A stretch of 49,514 bases of DNA, from contig CAZXUI010000026.1 of assembly GCA_964643885.1 (NCBI GenBank), positions 1-49,514 on the forward strand. Direction: 5' to 3'. A program made the position numbers and the translations under genes. The notes under the pieces are model-generated. The model saw nothing but the letters and a program-made list of their open reading frames with translations, made no database searches and was not told the DNA's origin. This document shows positions 8,418 to 14,773 of the stretch, piece by piece. Every line of letters begins with the position of its first letter. Positions within the stretch are counted from its first letter, which is position 1. Source of the DNA: CAADGL01 sp964643885. Its GTDB lineage: Bacteria; Planctomycetota; Phycisphaerae; UBA1845; Fen-1342.

Positions 8418-9469
8418 CACGCCCTCGTTTCCAGCGCGACGTAGGCGCTCTGAGAACCCGAGCCGTCGCTCGGCGTCACCGCCCGCGGCCAGGCCGGCGC
8501 GGAGTCGCAGCGAAGCACCGCGCGAAGCGTGCTTTCGTCGGCCGTGAAGCGAACGTGAATACTGATATCCTGCTTCAGCCCGCGGATGCCGCAGAACACT
8601 TGCGACAGGTCGGCAAGCACAACGTCGCCGACGGTTCCGAGCGCCGGCCCGCCCTCGATCGGGTGGATCGGCAGGCCGTACAGCGTTCCGTGCGGCGCGC
8701 CCGGCGCGGGCCGCAAGTCAAGCGCGTTGATAGTCTCATGCGCCAGGCAGAACTGCCGCAGCACGCCGGGTGAGACGAACCAGCGCGCGCCGGGAATCGA
8801 CGGCGGCCACAGCCGCGCCAGCATCTTTTGCAGGTTGATCGCGTTCACCGTCGCCGCGGCCTGTCCGGTTTCCTTGCCGACGACAACGCACGCCGGACTG
8901 TTCGCGACGCCCAGCGGCTGCGCGCCGCCGACGCCGTGCAGAATCGCGGCGTCGAAGCGATAGCGCAGCTCATCGGCGAGCATTTCGAGCAGCTCGTCGC
9001 CGTCGCCACCGTCTTCGAGCAGCTCGTCCGTCGCGGGGCAGTGCGCCAGCAGCTTCCGCGCGCTCAGCGTCACTTGCCCGAAGCGCGGCTCGCCGGCGGT
9101 TGTGGTGTCGTTCTCGCCGATCCAGCGGCTAATCAAGCCGCCGGTTCGCGAGTCATCGGCGCGCGACGCTTCATCGACAACCGGAATCGTTTTCCGGCCG
9201 GTGGCCAGATTGACTTGGCGGCAGAGCGCCGCCACTGAGCCGACGCCCGTCAGCTTCTGCCCGATGAAGTCGGCCGCTTCCGCCGGAACGAGAAAGCCGC
9301 CGTCCGGGCCGACGACTTCGCCCAGCCCGGATGCTGCGCGCTGCTGAATCGCGGTCAGGCGCGCGTCGCTCGCGGTCCGCGACAGGCTTACGCGCTTCAC
9401 GGCCGCGACGAATGAGGCGAAGCTGTCAAACGCGGTGGCGCGCGCGTTGTGTTGCAGTATGGTTTGCAT
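8417..9469 (-). CDS. HK97-fold major capsid protein
   Basis: The 350-aa protein has the hallmarks of the phage_capsid family: GEVVGPDGGFLVPAEAADFI after a short N-terminal segment, GKKTIP-like GRKTIPVVDE, LSARKLLAHCPATDELLED, the A-domain stretch DAAILHGVGGAQPLGVAN, and the C-terminal YGLPIHPIEGGPALG with DLSQVFCGIR. The N-terminal region before the fold is only about 50 residues, shorter than the HK97 delta domain. ATG 9469 has AGGAG 7 nt upstream. It should form the shell of a capsid made by the element. Confidence 0.93.
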   Translation of the reverse strand: MQTILQHNARATAFDSFASFVAAVKRVSLSRTASDARLTAIQQRAASGLGEVVGPDGGFLVPAEAADFIGQKLTGVGSVAALCRQVNLATGRKTIPVVDEASRADDSRTGGLISRWIGENDTTTAGEPRFGQVTLSARKLLAHCPATDELLEDGGDGDELLEMLADELRYRFDAAILHGVGGAQPLGVANSPACVVVGKETGQAAATVNAINLQKMLARLWPPSIPGARWFVSPGVLRQFCLAHETINALDLRPAPGAPHGTLYGLPIHPIEGGPALGTVGDVVLADLSQVFCGIRGLKQDISIHVRFTADESTLRAVLRCDSAPAWPRAVTPSDGSGSQSAYVALETRA

Positions 9470-9497
9470 GATATATCTCCTGCCGCGGGCGCGGCGG

Positions 9498-9986
9498 TTA
9501 GTGCTTTCCGTTGCCGTTCAGAATCACGCCGTGCTTTGCCAACGCCGGCCGCGTATGCGTCTCGATCGTCGCCAGGAAGCGAGAAAGAGTGTTCGTATCG
9601 ATGGGCACTAGCCCCAAAAGCAGCTCGCTCCCGCGCACGTCGCGGCCGATCCGCTCGGAGAGCGCGGCCATTTCGTGCTCAGCCGCGATCAGCTCGCGCG
9701 CCAGACGCAGCCGCTTTTCGAGCAGGCCGACGGCCTCGCTCTTGTACCGAAGCGCGGCGCCGGAAACGGCGTCGTGATACACGCTTTGCGCGTGCTCTTC
9801 AGCGAGTTTCCACCGGCTGAACAGCTCGCGCGATTCGCGCTCCAGCGCCGCGCGCTCGTCGGCGGTCAGCCCGCGCAACGATGCAGATTGCAGCTTCTCG
9901 AGGTTGTAGGTGTAATCGGCCAGCGCCCTTTCCGACTCGGCCAGCGCCGCGCGATGGGCCGCGCTTACTTTCTGCTTGATGCCCAT
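9498..9986 (-). CDS. Coiled-coil protein between terminase and capsid genes
   Basis: The product is 162 aa and almost wholly helical (AALAESERALADYTYNLEKL, LLEKRLRLARELIAAEHEM), with a short C-terminal tail. ATG 9986 is chosen because GGAGGT sits 7 nt upstream. By position, directly before the capsid gene, and by helical character it could be a scaffold or capsid-assembly factor. This is inference, as no family was recognised. It starts a four-gene block (this gene, capsid, protease, tape-measure) with gaps under 30 bp. Confidence 0.75.
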   Translation of the reverse strand: MGIKQKVSAAHRAALAESERALADYTYNLEKLQSASLRGLTADERAALERESRELFSRWKLAEEHAQSVYHDAVSGAALRYKSEAVGLLEKRLRLARELIAAEHEMAALSERIGRDVRGSELLLGLVPIDTNTLSRFLATIETHTRPALAKHGVILNGNGKH

Positions 9987-10006
9987 ATGAGTCACCTCCA
10001 CGAGTG

Positions 10007-10142
10007 TCACCGCTTACAGCGGTGGGTGCAATGTATTTTGTGGCGCCGCGCGCTGGAGCGCACGCGGCGCCCGCCCCGCACCTACGCCGGCGCGAAGCGA
10101 TTCAGGTCAGGACGGGTGGCCGGTTGCTAAAGCCGGCCACCC
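10007..10142 (-). other. Three consecutive hairpins in the gap before the capsid block
   Basis: The 197-bp gap between the small terminase gene and the coiled-coil gene holds three perfect dyads: caccgct/agcggtg (10007-10023), ggcgccgcg/cgcggcgcc (10042-10071, with an inner cgct/agcg stem), and gggtggccgg/ccggccaccc (10114-10142). The first encountered by leftward transcription could end the replication/terminase transcript. A structured packaging site or leader RNA is another option, since such sites often lie beside the small terminase gene. Confidence 0.6.
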
Positions 10143-10183
10143 TTGAGGCGCGCTGCCACGAGCAGCGCCCTGCCACGATGCAC

Positions 10184-10594
10184 TCACAAGCCCGCCCGCC
10201 GCCGGGTGCCGGGAGTCAGCCCCAACGCCACCCGCAAGCGGTCGCCCCGCTCTTCCGTTTGCCGCAGCAGCCGAAGCCAGCGCGGCCCGGCCGCACGGAT
10301 TCCGTCGCGAGCAATCACGCGCCGGATCAGCCGAGCGCGACGCAGACATTCCACGTAGATACCCAGCAGCAATTCCACGCCCCGATCGGGCGGAAGCCCC
10401 AGCCCCGCCACCGCCGCGGCCGCGTGCGCCCAGTCCGCCCGCTGCTCCGCGTCCAGGCCCGCCGGCGGCCGAACCGCCTCGACCGGCCCCCGTCGCGCGG
10501 CGGCCGCCTCCTGCCGCCGCCGCTGCGCGGCCCGGCCCGAGCCGACGCGCTGAAGCTCGGCAGCGGTTTTCGGCAACGGCCCGCGGCTACCCAT
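10184..10594 (-). CDS. terS: P27-family small terminase subunit
   Basis: The protein is 136 aa. It begins MGSRGPLPKTAAELQRVGS, the typical start of P27-type small terminases, followed by a basic linker and the helical DNA-binding part (AEQRADWAHAAAAVAGLGLPPDRGVELLLGIYVECLRRAR). ATG 10594 has AGGA 6 nt upstream; GTG 10597 is an alternative. Small terminases choose the DNA to be packaged. With no large subunit in the element, packaging would need a helper phage's ATPase, as in phage-inducible islands. Confidence 0.85.
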   Translation of the reverse strand: MGSRGPLPKTAAELQRVGSGRAAQRRRQEAAAARRGPVEAVRPPAGLDAEQRADWAHAAAAVAGLGLPPDRGVELLLGIYVECLRRARLIRRVIARDGIRAAGPRWLRLLRQTEERGDRLRVALGLTPGTRRRAGL

Positions 10595-10853
10595 CACCGA
10601 TCCTCTCGTCCAGCCGCCCGATGCCGCCGCCGTAACAGCCCGCTAGACGCGATTGCAAGCCCGCCAGCGAGCGCACCGCCACGGGTGGCACCGCCACCAC
10701 GGCCGGCAGCCCCACGGCCCGCCAGGGCAGCCCAAACGCGAAAACCAGGGTCCAGATTTTTTTGACTTCCGCGGGCGGTCCCTGGCCAGCGGATAAGCCG
10801 GGGGTACTCCCCCCATACCGGCCGCGCGTTGCAGAATGTCGCCGTGCCGACAT
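10587..10853 (-). CDS. 88-aa hypothetical protein coupled to rep and terS
   Basis: ATG 10853 overlaps the stop of the replication gene (TAATG), and the stop at 10587 overlaps the start of terS by 8 bp, so the frame exactly fills the gap between them. The product has a hydrophobic centre (IWTLVFAFGLPW, VGLPAVVAVPPVAV) that could be a membrane segment and a charged C terminus (RLDERIGDG). No family was recognised. A different frame (10594-10905) is also open, so this call rests mainly on the coupled boundaries. Confidence 0.45.
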   Translation of the reverse strand: MSARRHSATRGRYGGSTPGLSAGQGPPAEVKKIWTLVFAFGLPWRAVGLPAVVAVPPVAVRSLAGLQSRLAGCYGGGIGRLDERIGDG

Positions 10854-12922
10854 TAGGCCCACTGGTTGCCCCCTTCCGGTTGGCCGTCGCCCTCGAAGGG
10901 GACAAGAGGCAGAAACTTGTCCCCTTCGCTATGGAACTTACTGGAATGTGTGTTTTCTACGGGGTTTTCCCGAAGGGGACAAGAGGACAGGTTTTTCGAT
11001 GTGTCCCCTTCGTGTCCCCTTCGTGTCCCCTTCGGCAGAGACCAGACCCAACCCGTGCCGAAGCCGCCCTTGTGACGGCGGATGTCCAGCTCGTCGGCCG
11101 CCCGCTGGACGGTCTTCCAGACGAACCCGGCTTCGGTGGCGTCGCGCTTCAATGCTCCCGCTGGTACTGGTCCGTGCTGGAGCTGGTCCGCCAGCCAATC
11201 GGCCGCGGCGGATCGGCGGTCGGGTTCCGGGCCGCGGGCCGCCCGCTCGGCCGCGATCGCGTCGTCCGCCGACATTGCGACTGGATCGCGTTCAAAGGCA
11301 ACAGCGGCCGGGGTGCCGCAGATCACAAACGCAAGCCCCGAAGCTTTCTCGGACAGGTTCGTTTTGCCCGGCAGCAGCAGCCGCCGGCGGTCGTCGTGCG
11401 GGTCGGGGGTCAGGTGCCAGACTGCCCGTGCCAGCCCGGAGAACGCGCGCGACCCAAGCGCTGTATCGTCGGCGTGGTCCGCGGCGCTCTTGCGCGGGTG
11501 CGCGACGACCAGCAGTGCCGCACCGTATGTTTCGGCCAGCTTGGCCACGGGCGCCAGAACGGCCCTCACTTCATTGTCGCGGTGGGCGTCAGTGCGGCCC
11601 CCGATGAAACTGCCCACCGGATCGACCACAATCAGCTTTACGTCCCGATGTGATTGCAGCACGCGTTCAAGCGAAGCCACGTCATCGAGCCTGTAAAGCT
11701 CTTCGCAGCGCTCGCCGTTCTCTCCGGGCCGCGCAACGGTTGCGAAGTGATACACGCGCCGCACGTCGGCATCGGCCGCGTCGAGGCGTGGCCTAAGTGT
11801 GTCGTGCCGGTCGTCTTCACTACAGACGACGATCACGCTGCCGCGCTCGCACGGGTGGCCGTCTGGCCAGGTGGCGCCGCGAGAAACAACGCTGGCGATC
11901 GCAGCACAAAGAAACGTTTTGCCCGCGCCGGGTCGCCCGACGAGTAGCGTCATCCGGCCAAGCGGAATGCGGCCCGGCCACAGCCAGCGGATCGGCCGCG
12001 GCTCGATGTCGGCGAAGCATACAACTTGCGGGCCGAATCCGTCGCCAGGTCCGGCCGGCGCGGCTCGTTCCTGCATTGCAGCCCTTTCGATCAGGCCGAG
12101 CAGCTCCGCGCGAATTTCCTCGTCTTCGCGCGAGTCGCGAGCACCGACGAACTCCACGATGTCGCCGCCGGCGGGCAGGCCGGGCAACTCGCAGATTCGC
12201 ACGCGCGCGGGCGGGTTCAGCGCGGCGAGCGCTTCGGCCACTGTGACGGCGTATTCGCGCCCGGCCTTGTCGTTGTCAGGTAATATGACGCAATCGCGCC
12301 CGCTCAGCGGCCGCCAGTCCGCGCCGCCAGCGGATGATTTCCCTCCGCTCGTGGTCGCCACCAGCCCGATACTCCACGCGGCATCGGTGGCTTTTTCCCC
12401 TTCACAGATGAAGACTAAACCATCCGGCGGAAGCTCCGCTACGCGGTAGAGCGGGTGGGGTTTGCTCGGCCCGCGCGCCAGCCATCCGCCCGCGCCGCGC
12501 GTGAGCTCGCGGAAGGTTTTGCCCCCGGCGGCCAGGCGGATTCGCGCGCGCTTCCAGTCGGGGGCCCAATCGTAGATCGCCTCCAGGTCGCCGCCGGCCG
12601 CCTTGGCCAACGCCGCGGCCGCCGCCTCAGCCGTCGGCCAGGGCCGCGGCCCGCTTCCCGCGTGGCGGCCGTTGCCGTTCGCGTGGTGGCGGCCGTTGTT
12701 GCCGGCCGGGCGCTCGTCAGCCGCGCGAAAGACGCGGAAGCCCTCGCGCGTCAACGCCACGCAGCGCAAGCCCTCGACTACTGAACCTACCGGAGCACCC
12801 GAGCGGTGGCACTCATGGCCGTCATCGGCGGATCGCCGGCACCAGTCGGGCTTGCCACAGATGAGACAGGGTGCTTTGCGGCTTACAGGCTTGAATGCGC
12901 GTGATTCTGTGGGTACCATCAT
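10853..12922 (-). CDS. TOPRIM + RepA-like (AAA_25) replication protein
   Basis: The protein is about 689 aa. A zinc-ribbon-like N terminus (CLICGKPDWC, CHRS) is followed by a linker, a TOPRIM domain (VFICEGEKATDAAW, CVILPDNDKAGREYA), and a RecA/RepA-type ATPase with Walker A GRPGAGKTFL, VIVVCSEDD and Walker B LIVVDPVGSFIG. A winged-helix-like part and a hydrophilic tail end it. It should combine primase-type and helicase functions to start replication of the element. ATG 12922 (or 12919) has a weak GGGA site; the frame stays open further upstream through a hairpin. Its 3' end contains a cluster of 10-bp repeats. Confidence 0.88.
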   Translation of the reverse strand: MMVPTESRAFKPVSRKAPCLICGKPDWCRRSADDGHECHRSGAPVGSVVEGLRCVALTREGFRVFRAADERPAGNNGRHHANGNGRHAGSGPRPWPTAEAAAAALAKAAGGDLEAIYDWAPDWKRARIRLAAGGKTFRELTRGAGGWLARGPSKPHPLYRVAELPPDGLVFICEGEKATDAAWSIGLVATTSGGKSSAGGADWRPLSGRDCVILPDNDKAGREYAVTVAEALAALNPPARVRICELPGLPAGGDIVEFVGARDSREDEEIRAELLGLIERAAMQERAAPAGPGDGFGPQVVCFADIEPRPIRWLWPGRIPLGRMTLLVGRPGAGKTFLCAAIASVVSRGATWPDGHPCERGSVIVVCSEDDRHDTLRPRLDAADADVRRVYHFATVARPGENGERCEELYRLDDVASLERVLQSHRDVKLIVVDPVGSFIGGRTDAHRDNEVRAVLAPVAKLAETYGAALLVVAHPRKSAADHADDTALGSRAFSGLARAVWHLTPDPHDDRRRLLLPGKTNLSEKASGLAFVICGTPAAVAFERDPVAMSADDAIAAERAARGPEPDRRSAAADWLADQLQHGPVPAGALKRDATEAGFVWKTVQRAADELDIRRHKGGFGTGWVWSLPKGTRRGHEGDTSKNLSSCPLRENPVENTHSSKFHSEGDKFLPLVPFEGDGQPEGGNQWA
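10894..11034. repeat. Six copies of a 10-mer inside rep, candidate iterons / origin
   Basis: The motif gtccccttcg occurs at 10919-10928, 11003-11012, 11014-11023 and 11025-11034, and its complement at 10894-10903 and 10971-10980. The last three are spaced exactly 11 bp, about one helical turn. An 11-bp period shifts the reading frame, so the copies are read in all three frames of rep. That is hard to explain by selection on the protein. The cluster fits a replication origin within the replication gene. Confidence 0.6.
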
Positions 12923-12937
12923 GCTGATTCCCGTTGG

Positions 12938-12968
12938 GCGGCCGCGCGTCACGCGCGGCCGCTTTTTT
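12938..12968 (+). terminator. Strong hairpin with T-run between rep and alpA-like gene
   Basis: An 11-bp stem with a 3-nt loop (gcggccgcgcg, tca, cgcgcggccgc at 12938-12962) is followed on the plus strand by six T (12963-12968). This is a textbook intrinsic terminator for rightward transcription. On the leftward strand it lies just upstream of the rep start, where it may limit rep translation. Confidence 0.7.
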
Positions 12969-13207
12969 CACTCCCGCCACTCCGCAAGCGCCTGCCTGAG
13001 GCGTTCATCGTCGGCGCCGGCCGCGCGCGATCGGCGCTCCACTCCGCCTAGCAGCTCGTCGCGCAACACGCGCAGCGAGCCGGCCACATTGTGCACTTGA
13101 ATCAGGCCCGCCTTGACCTTCCGCTGAAACGTGGGCCGCGAGATGCGCAGCAAGTCGCAACACTGCCCGATCGTCAGAATGGGCGGCACGTCTTTCACAG
13201 ACGCCAT
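12968..13207 (-). CDS. AlpA/excisionase-like HTH protein
   Basis: The 79-aa protein carries a MerR/excisionase-type helix-turn-helix (ILTIGQCCDLLRISRPTFQRKVKAGLI followed by a wing with SLRVLRDEL) and a short charged helix at its C terminus. Such proteins act as excisionases or as regulators that switch on integrase and replication genes. It sits in front of rep. Directly upstream lie three phased copies of a 9-10-bp motif (13227-13255), which could be its own operator. Confidence 0.85.
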   Translation of the reverse strand: MASVKDVPPILTIGQCCDLLRISRPTFQRKVKAGLIQVHNVAGSLRVLRDELLGGVERRSRAAGADDERLRQALAEWRE

Positions 13208-13226
13208 TCTGCGCGTGCCTACAGGC

Positions 13227-13255
13227 CGGACGAATTCGGACGAATTATTCGTCCG
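13227..13255. promoter_or_regulatory. Operator-like triple repeat upstream of the HTH gene
   Basis: The motif cggacgaat occurs at 13227-13235 and 13237-13245, and inverted (attcgtccg) at 13247-13255, so copies start every 10 bp. The last two form a perfect 9-1-9 palindrome. The block lies 20 bp upstream of the HTH start codon, as expected for a binding site of that protein. Confidence 0.65.
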
Positions 13256-13329
13256 CGTCGATGTACGGTTTTCCCCGAGAGAAACGTGAGAAAAAATCTA
13301 AGATTTGGACGCGCCGCCCGGACGGTCGG

Positions 13330-13881
13330 CTAATTCGGGCGGGGTCTGTTCAGGCGCTCAAGCCGCTTCCGACCCGCGTCGCACGCCGCGCGGTGGGTGT
13401 CTTCGATGGTGGCGTCGCCGTGCCGCTTCACCAGTTTCCACTTTCGCGCGTGCTCGGCGCGGCTCAGCTTTGGGCCCATCGTCGTCCAGTCATCGAACAA
13501 AAGATCGACTTCCACGCCGCCCCAGTCGTCGCGCCTCCGGCCCCGCTTCCCGCCGCCGGTCGCCAGTGCCGCGGTTCTCAGCTCGAGCAGCGCAGGCTCG
13601 GCCGCGGCCCGAATGTCCGCGACCGGCACGCCGCCCCGGATGCGCTGCGCGAGCAGCAGCACCGGCCGCGGATCAGCTACATTCTTCGCCGCCGCCTCAA
13701 GCTCGCCCGCCAGCCGGGCCGCGATCGCTTCAAGTCGGCCACCATCCGCCGCGACCGCCTCGGCCGCGGCCCCGCTCGGCACGCCAGCCGCGGCGCAGGC
13801 GTGGAATCCATCCGCGAGCCGCACAAACGCCGCAAGTTCGTTCAGGAAAGCCTCTACGCGGTTTGCCAGATCGGTTGACAT
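13330..13881 (-). CDS. Hypothetical protein at the head of the element's leftward genes
   Basis: The 183-aa product is helical in its first half (ANRVEAFLNELAAFVRLADGFHA, ARLAGELEAAAKNVAD), with a basic stretch GGGKRGRRRDDW in the middle and a conserved-looking tail (KWKLVKRHGDATIEDTHRAAC). AAGGGA lies a few bases before ATG 13881. It is the first gene inside the attR side, about 120 bp before the HTH gene. No family was recognised; position suggests an early or regulatory role. Confidence 0.65.
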   Translation of the reverse strand: MSTDLANRVEAFLNELAAFVRLADGFHACAAAGVPSGAAAEAVAADGGRLEAIAARLAGELEAAAKNVADPRPVLLLAQRIRGGVPVADIRAAAEPALLELRTAALATGGGKRGRRRDDWGGVEVDLLFDDWTTMGPKLSRAEHARKWKLVKRHGDATIEDTHRAACDAGRKRLERLNRPRPN

Positions 13882-14042
13882 GTCGATTCCCTTCTGATGA
13901 TGCCAGCCCGGCCGGCCGGGAATCGAAGCCGGCCAAGGCTAGCATCGCCTGCGCGGGTCATGACTCCCGCGGGTCGCACTATTTTACCCAGAACATCCGC
14001 CGACCGAACACACCGACATTCCCCTATCGTTCGGTGCCTCGC

Positions 14043-14106
14043 GCGCACCGTTATTCTTCAGAAACGGCGCAAAATAAGGACTTACGCGCGTTATAAAGGT
14101 GCGCGC
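14043..14106. repeat. Candidate integrase arm-type sites beside attR
   Basis: One exact copy of gcgcaccgttattc lies at 14043-14056 (17 matching bases with the 4572 copy when extended to the left), and an inverted degenerate copy (13 of 15) at 14092-14106. Together with the pair at 4553-4585 these frame the element at both ends. Confidence 0.6.
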
Positions 14107-14118
14107 TCCCTCTCATAA
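14090..14118 (-). promoter_or_regulatory. Candidate leftward promoter of the element
   Basis: Reading leftward, TTATGA (14118-14113) and TATAAC (14095-14090) are separated by 17 bp. Transcription would begin near 14083 and run into the first element gene at 13881. It overlaps the degenerate arm-type site at 14092-14106, so integrase or excisionase binding could affect it. Confidence 0.4.
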
Positions 14119-14156
14119 CCCACGATTCCGCGACACCTTACGAATCCATCGGCGTG

Positions 14157-14201
14157 TGGTTTGGGTCCAGAAGGTCGCAGGTTCGAATCCTGTCACCCCG
14201 A
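14157..14201 (+). repeat. attR, 45-bp tRNA-Pro fragment
   Basis: Identical to the 3' end of tRNA-Pro at 4447-4491. No acceptor or D-arm sequence precedes it, so it is not a tRNA gene. It marks the right end of the element. Confidence 0.95.
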
Positions 14202-14266
14202 TTTCACGAGAGAGTTTCAGGGATCCAGTCTCACCGCAGTTGGCTTGCTCCGACGACACGGTTCGC

Positions 14267-14773
14267 TCACATCCATTCCGTATCGATGAGCGACTCCTCA
14301 ATGGCCTTGACGCGCGGAGGTTGCCTGCCGCGCGCCGGCGCGATCGTGTGCCCTTCCGCGCGGAGGTATCGAACGTGCGCTTTCACTCCTCCGGGGAAGC
14401 GCTCTCGAAGACCGCCATTGTTGTCGATGACTCGCCAGTGCGGCGTGATGCGCTTCGCGCCCTCGCGCCGGCGCTCTTCTGCCGCCTCCGCGACAATGCA
14501 CAGGAAGATACCGGTCGTCAGCGGGCAAGCCATGTCAGCCCCAGCGTTGCGAGCCAGTGTCGCCCGAAGCTGCTCGACGGTGAGAAGCCGCCCTTTCGGC
14601 ACGCGCCGGACCGCGGCATCGACCTGCATCGGTCGGGGGATGAGCACGTGTTGGACGCCTTTCTTTTGCTGAGCCTCCGACGCGGGCACGATCCTGCCGT
14701 GATTGGGATGCGTCTCGCGGAGTTTGTCGCTCCACGTCCTGCCCGGCCTGAGTTTCCAGTCCGTCGATTTCAT
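14267..14773 (-). CDS. MGMT-like winged-helix protein (no alkyl-acceptor cysteine)
   Basis: The 168-aa product resembles a bacterial MGMT-family subgroup: VPKGRLLTVEQLRATLA, ACPLTTGIFLCIVAEAAEE, ITPHWRVIDNNGGL and PGGVKAHVRYLRAEGHTI. These match the DNA-binding winged-helix part of alkylguanine transferases. The PCHR active-site cysteine is absent, as in alkyltransferase-like proteins, so a flagging or DNA-binding role is more likely than methyl transfer. ATG 14773 overlaps the stop of the upstream AraC-type gene (ATGA), so the pair forms an operon, recalling Ada-type alkylation responses. Confidence 0.72.
   Translation of the reverse strand: MKSTDWKLRPGRTWSDKLRETHPNHGRIVPASEAQQKKGVQHVLIPRPMQVDAAVRRVPKGRLLTVEQLRATLARNAGADMACPLTTGIFLCIVAEAAEERRREGAKRITPHWRVIDNNGGLRERFPGGVKAHVRYLRAEGHTIAPARGRQPPRVKAIEESLIDTEWM

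Larger units (their letters stand above)
4447..14201. mobile_element. Integrated phage-satellite-like element in tRNA-Pro, about 9.7 kb
   Basis: It is bounded by perfect 45-bp direct repeats, the left one being the 3' end of intact tRNA-Pro and the right one a tRNA fragment. Recombination between them would release a circle of 9,710 bp. All ten protein genes read leftward. From right to left they are: a hypothetical protein, AlpA-like HTH, TOPRIM/RepA replication protein, an 88-aa ORF, P27 small terminase, coiled-coil protein, HK97-type capsid, prohead protease, tape-measure-like protein, short coiled-coil protein, and tyrosine integrase (the 88-aa ORF is the least certain). No large terminase, portal, head-tail connector, baseplate or lysis gene was found. 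Open frames are undamaged and mostly coupled, which argues for a functional satellite rather than a decayed prophage. That conclusion is inference. Confidence 0.9.

Noticed and set aside
14155..14201. Second tRNA-Pro gene
   Set aside because: Only the anticodon arm to the 3' end is present and the preceding bases do not form an acceptor or D arm. It is the attR duplicate.
4447..14201. Complete functional prophage
   Set aside because: No large terminase, portal, connector, tail tube, baseplate or lysis genes were found, and the length is too small for an autonomous tailed phage.
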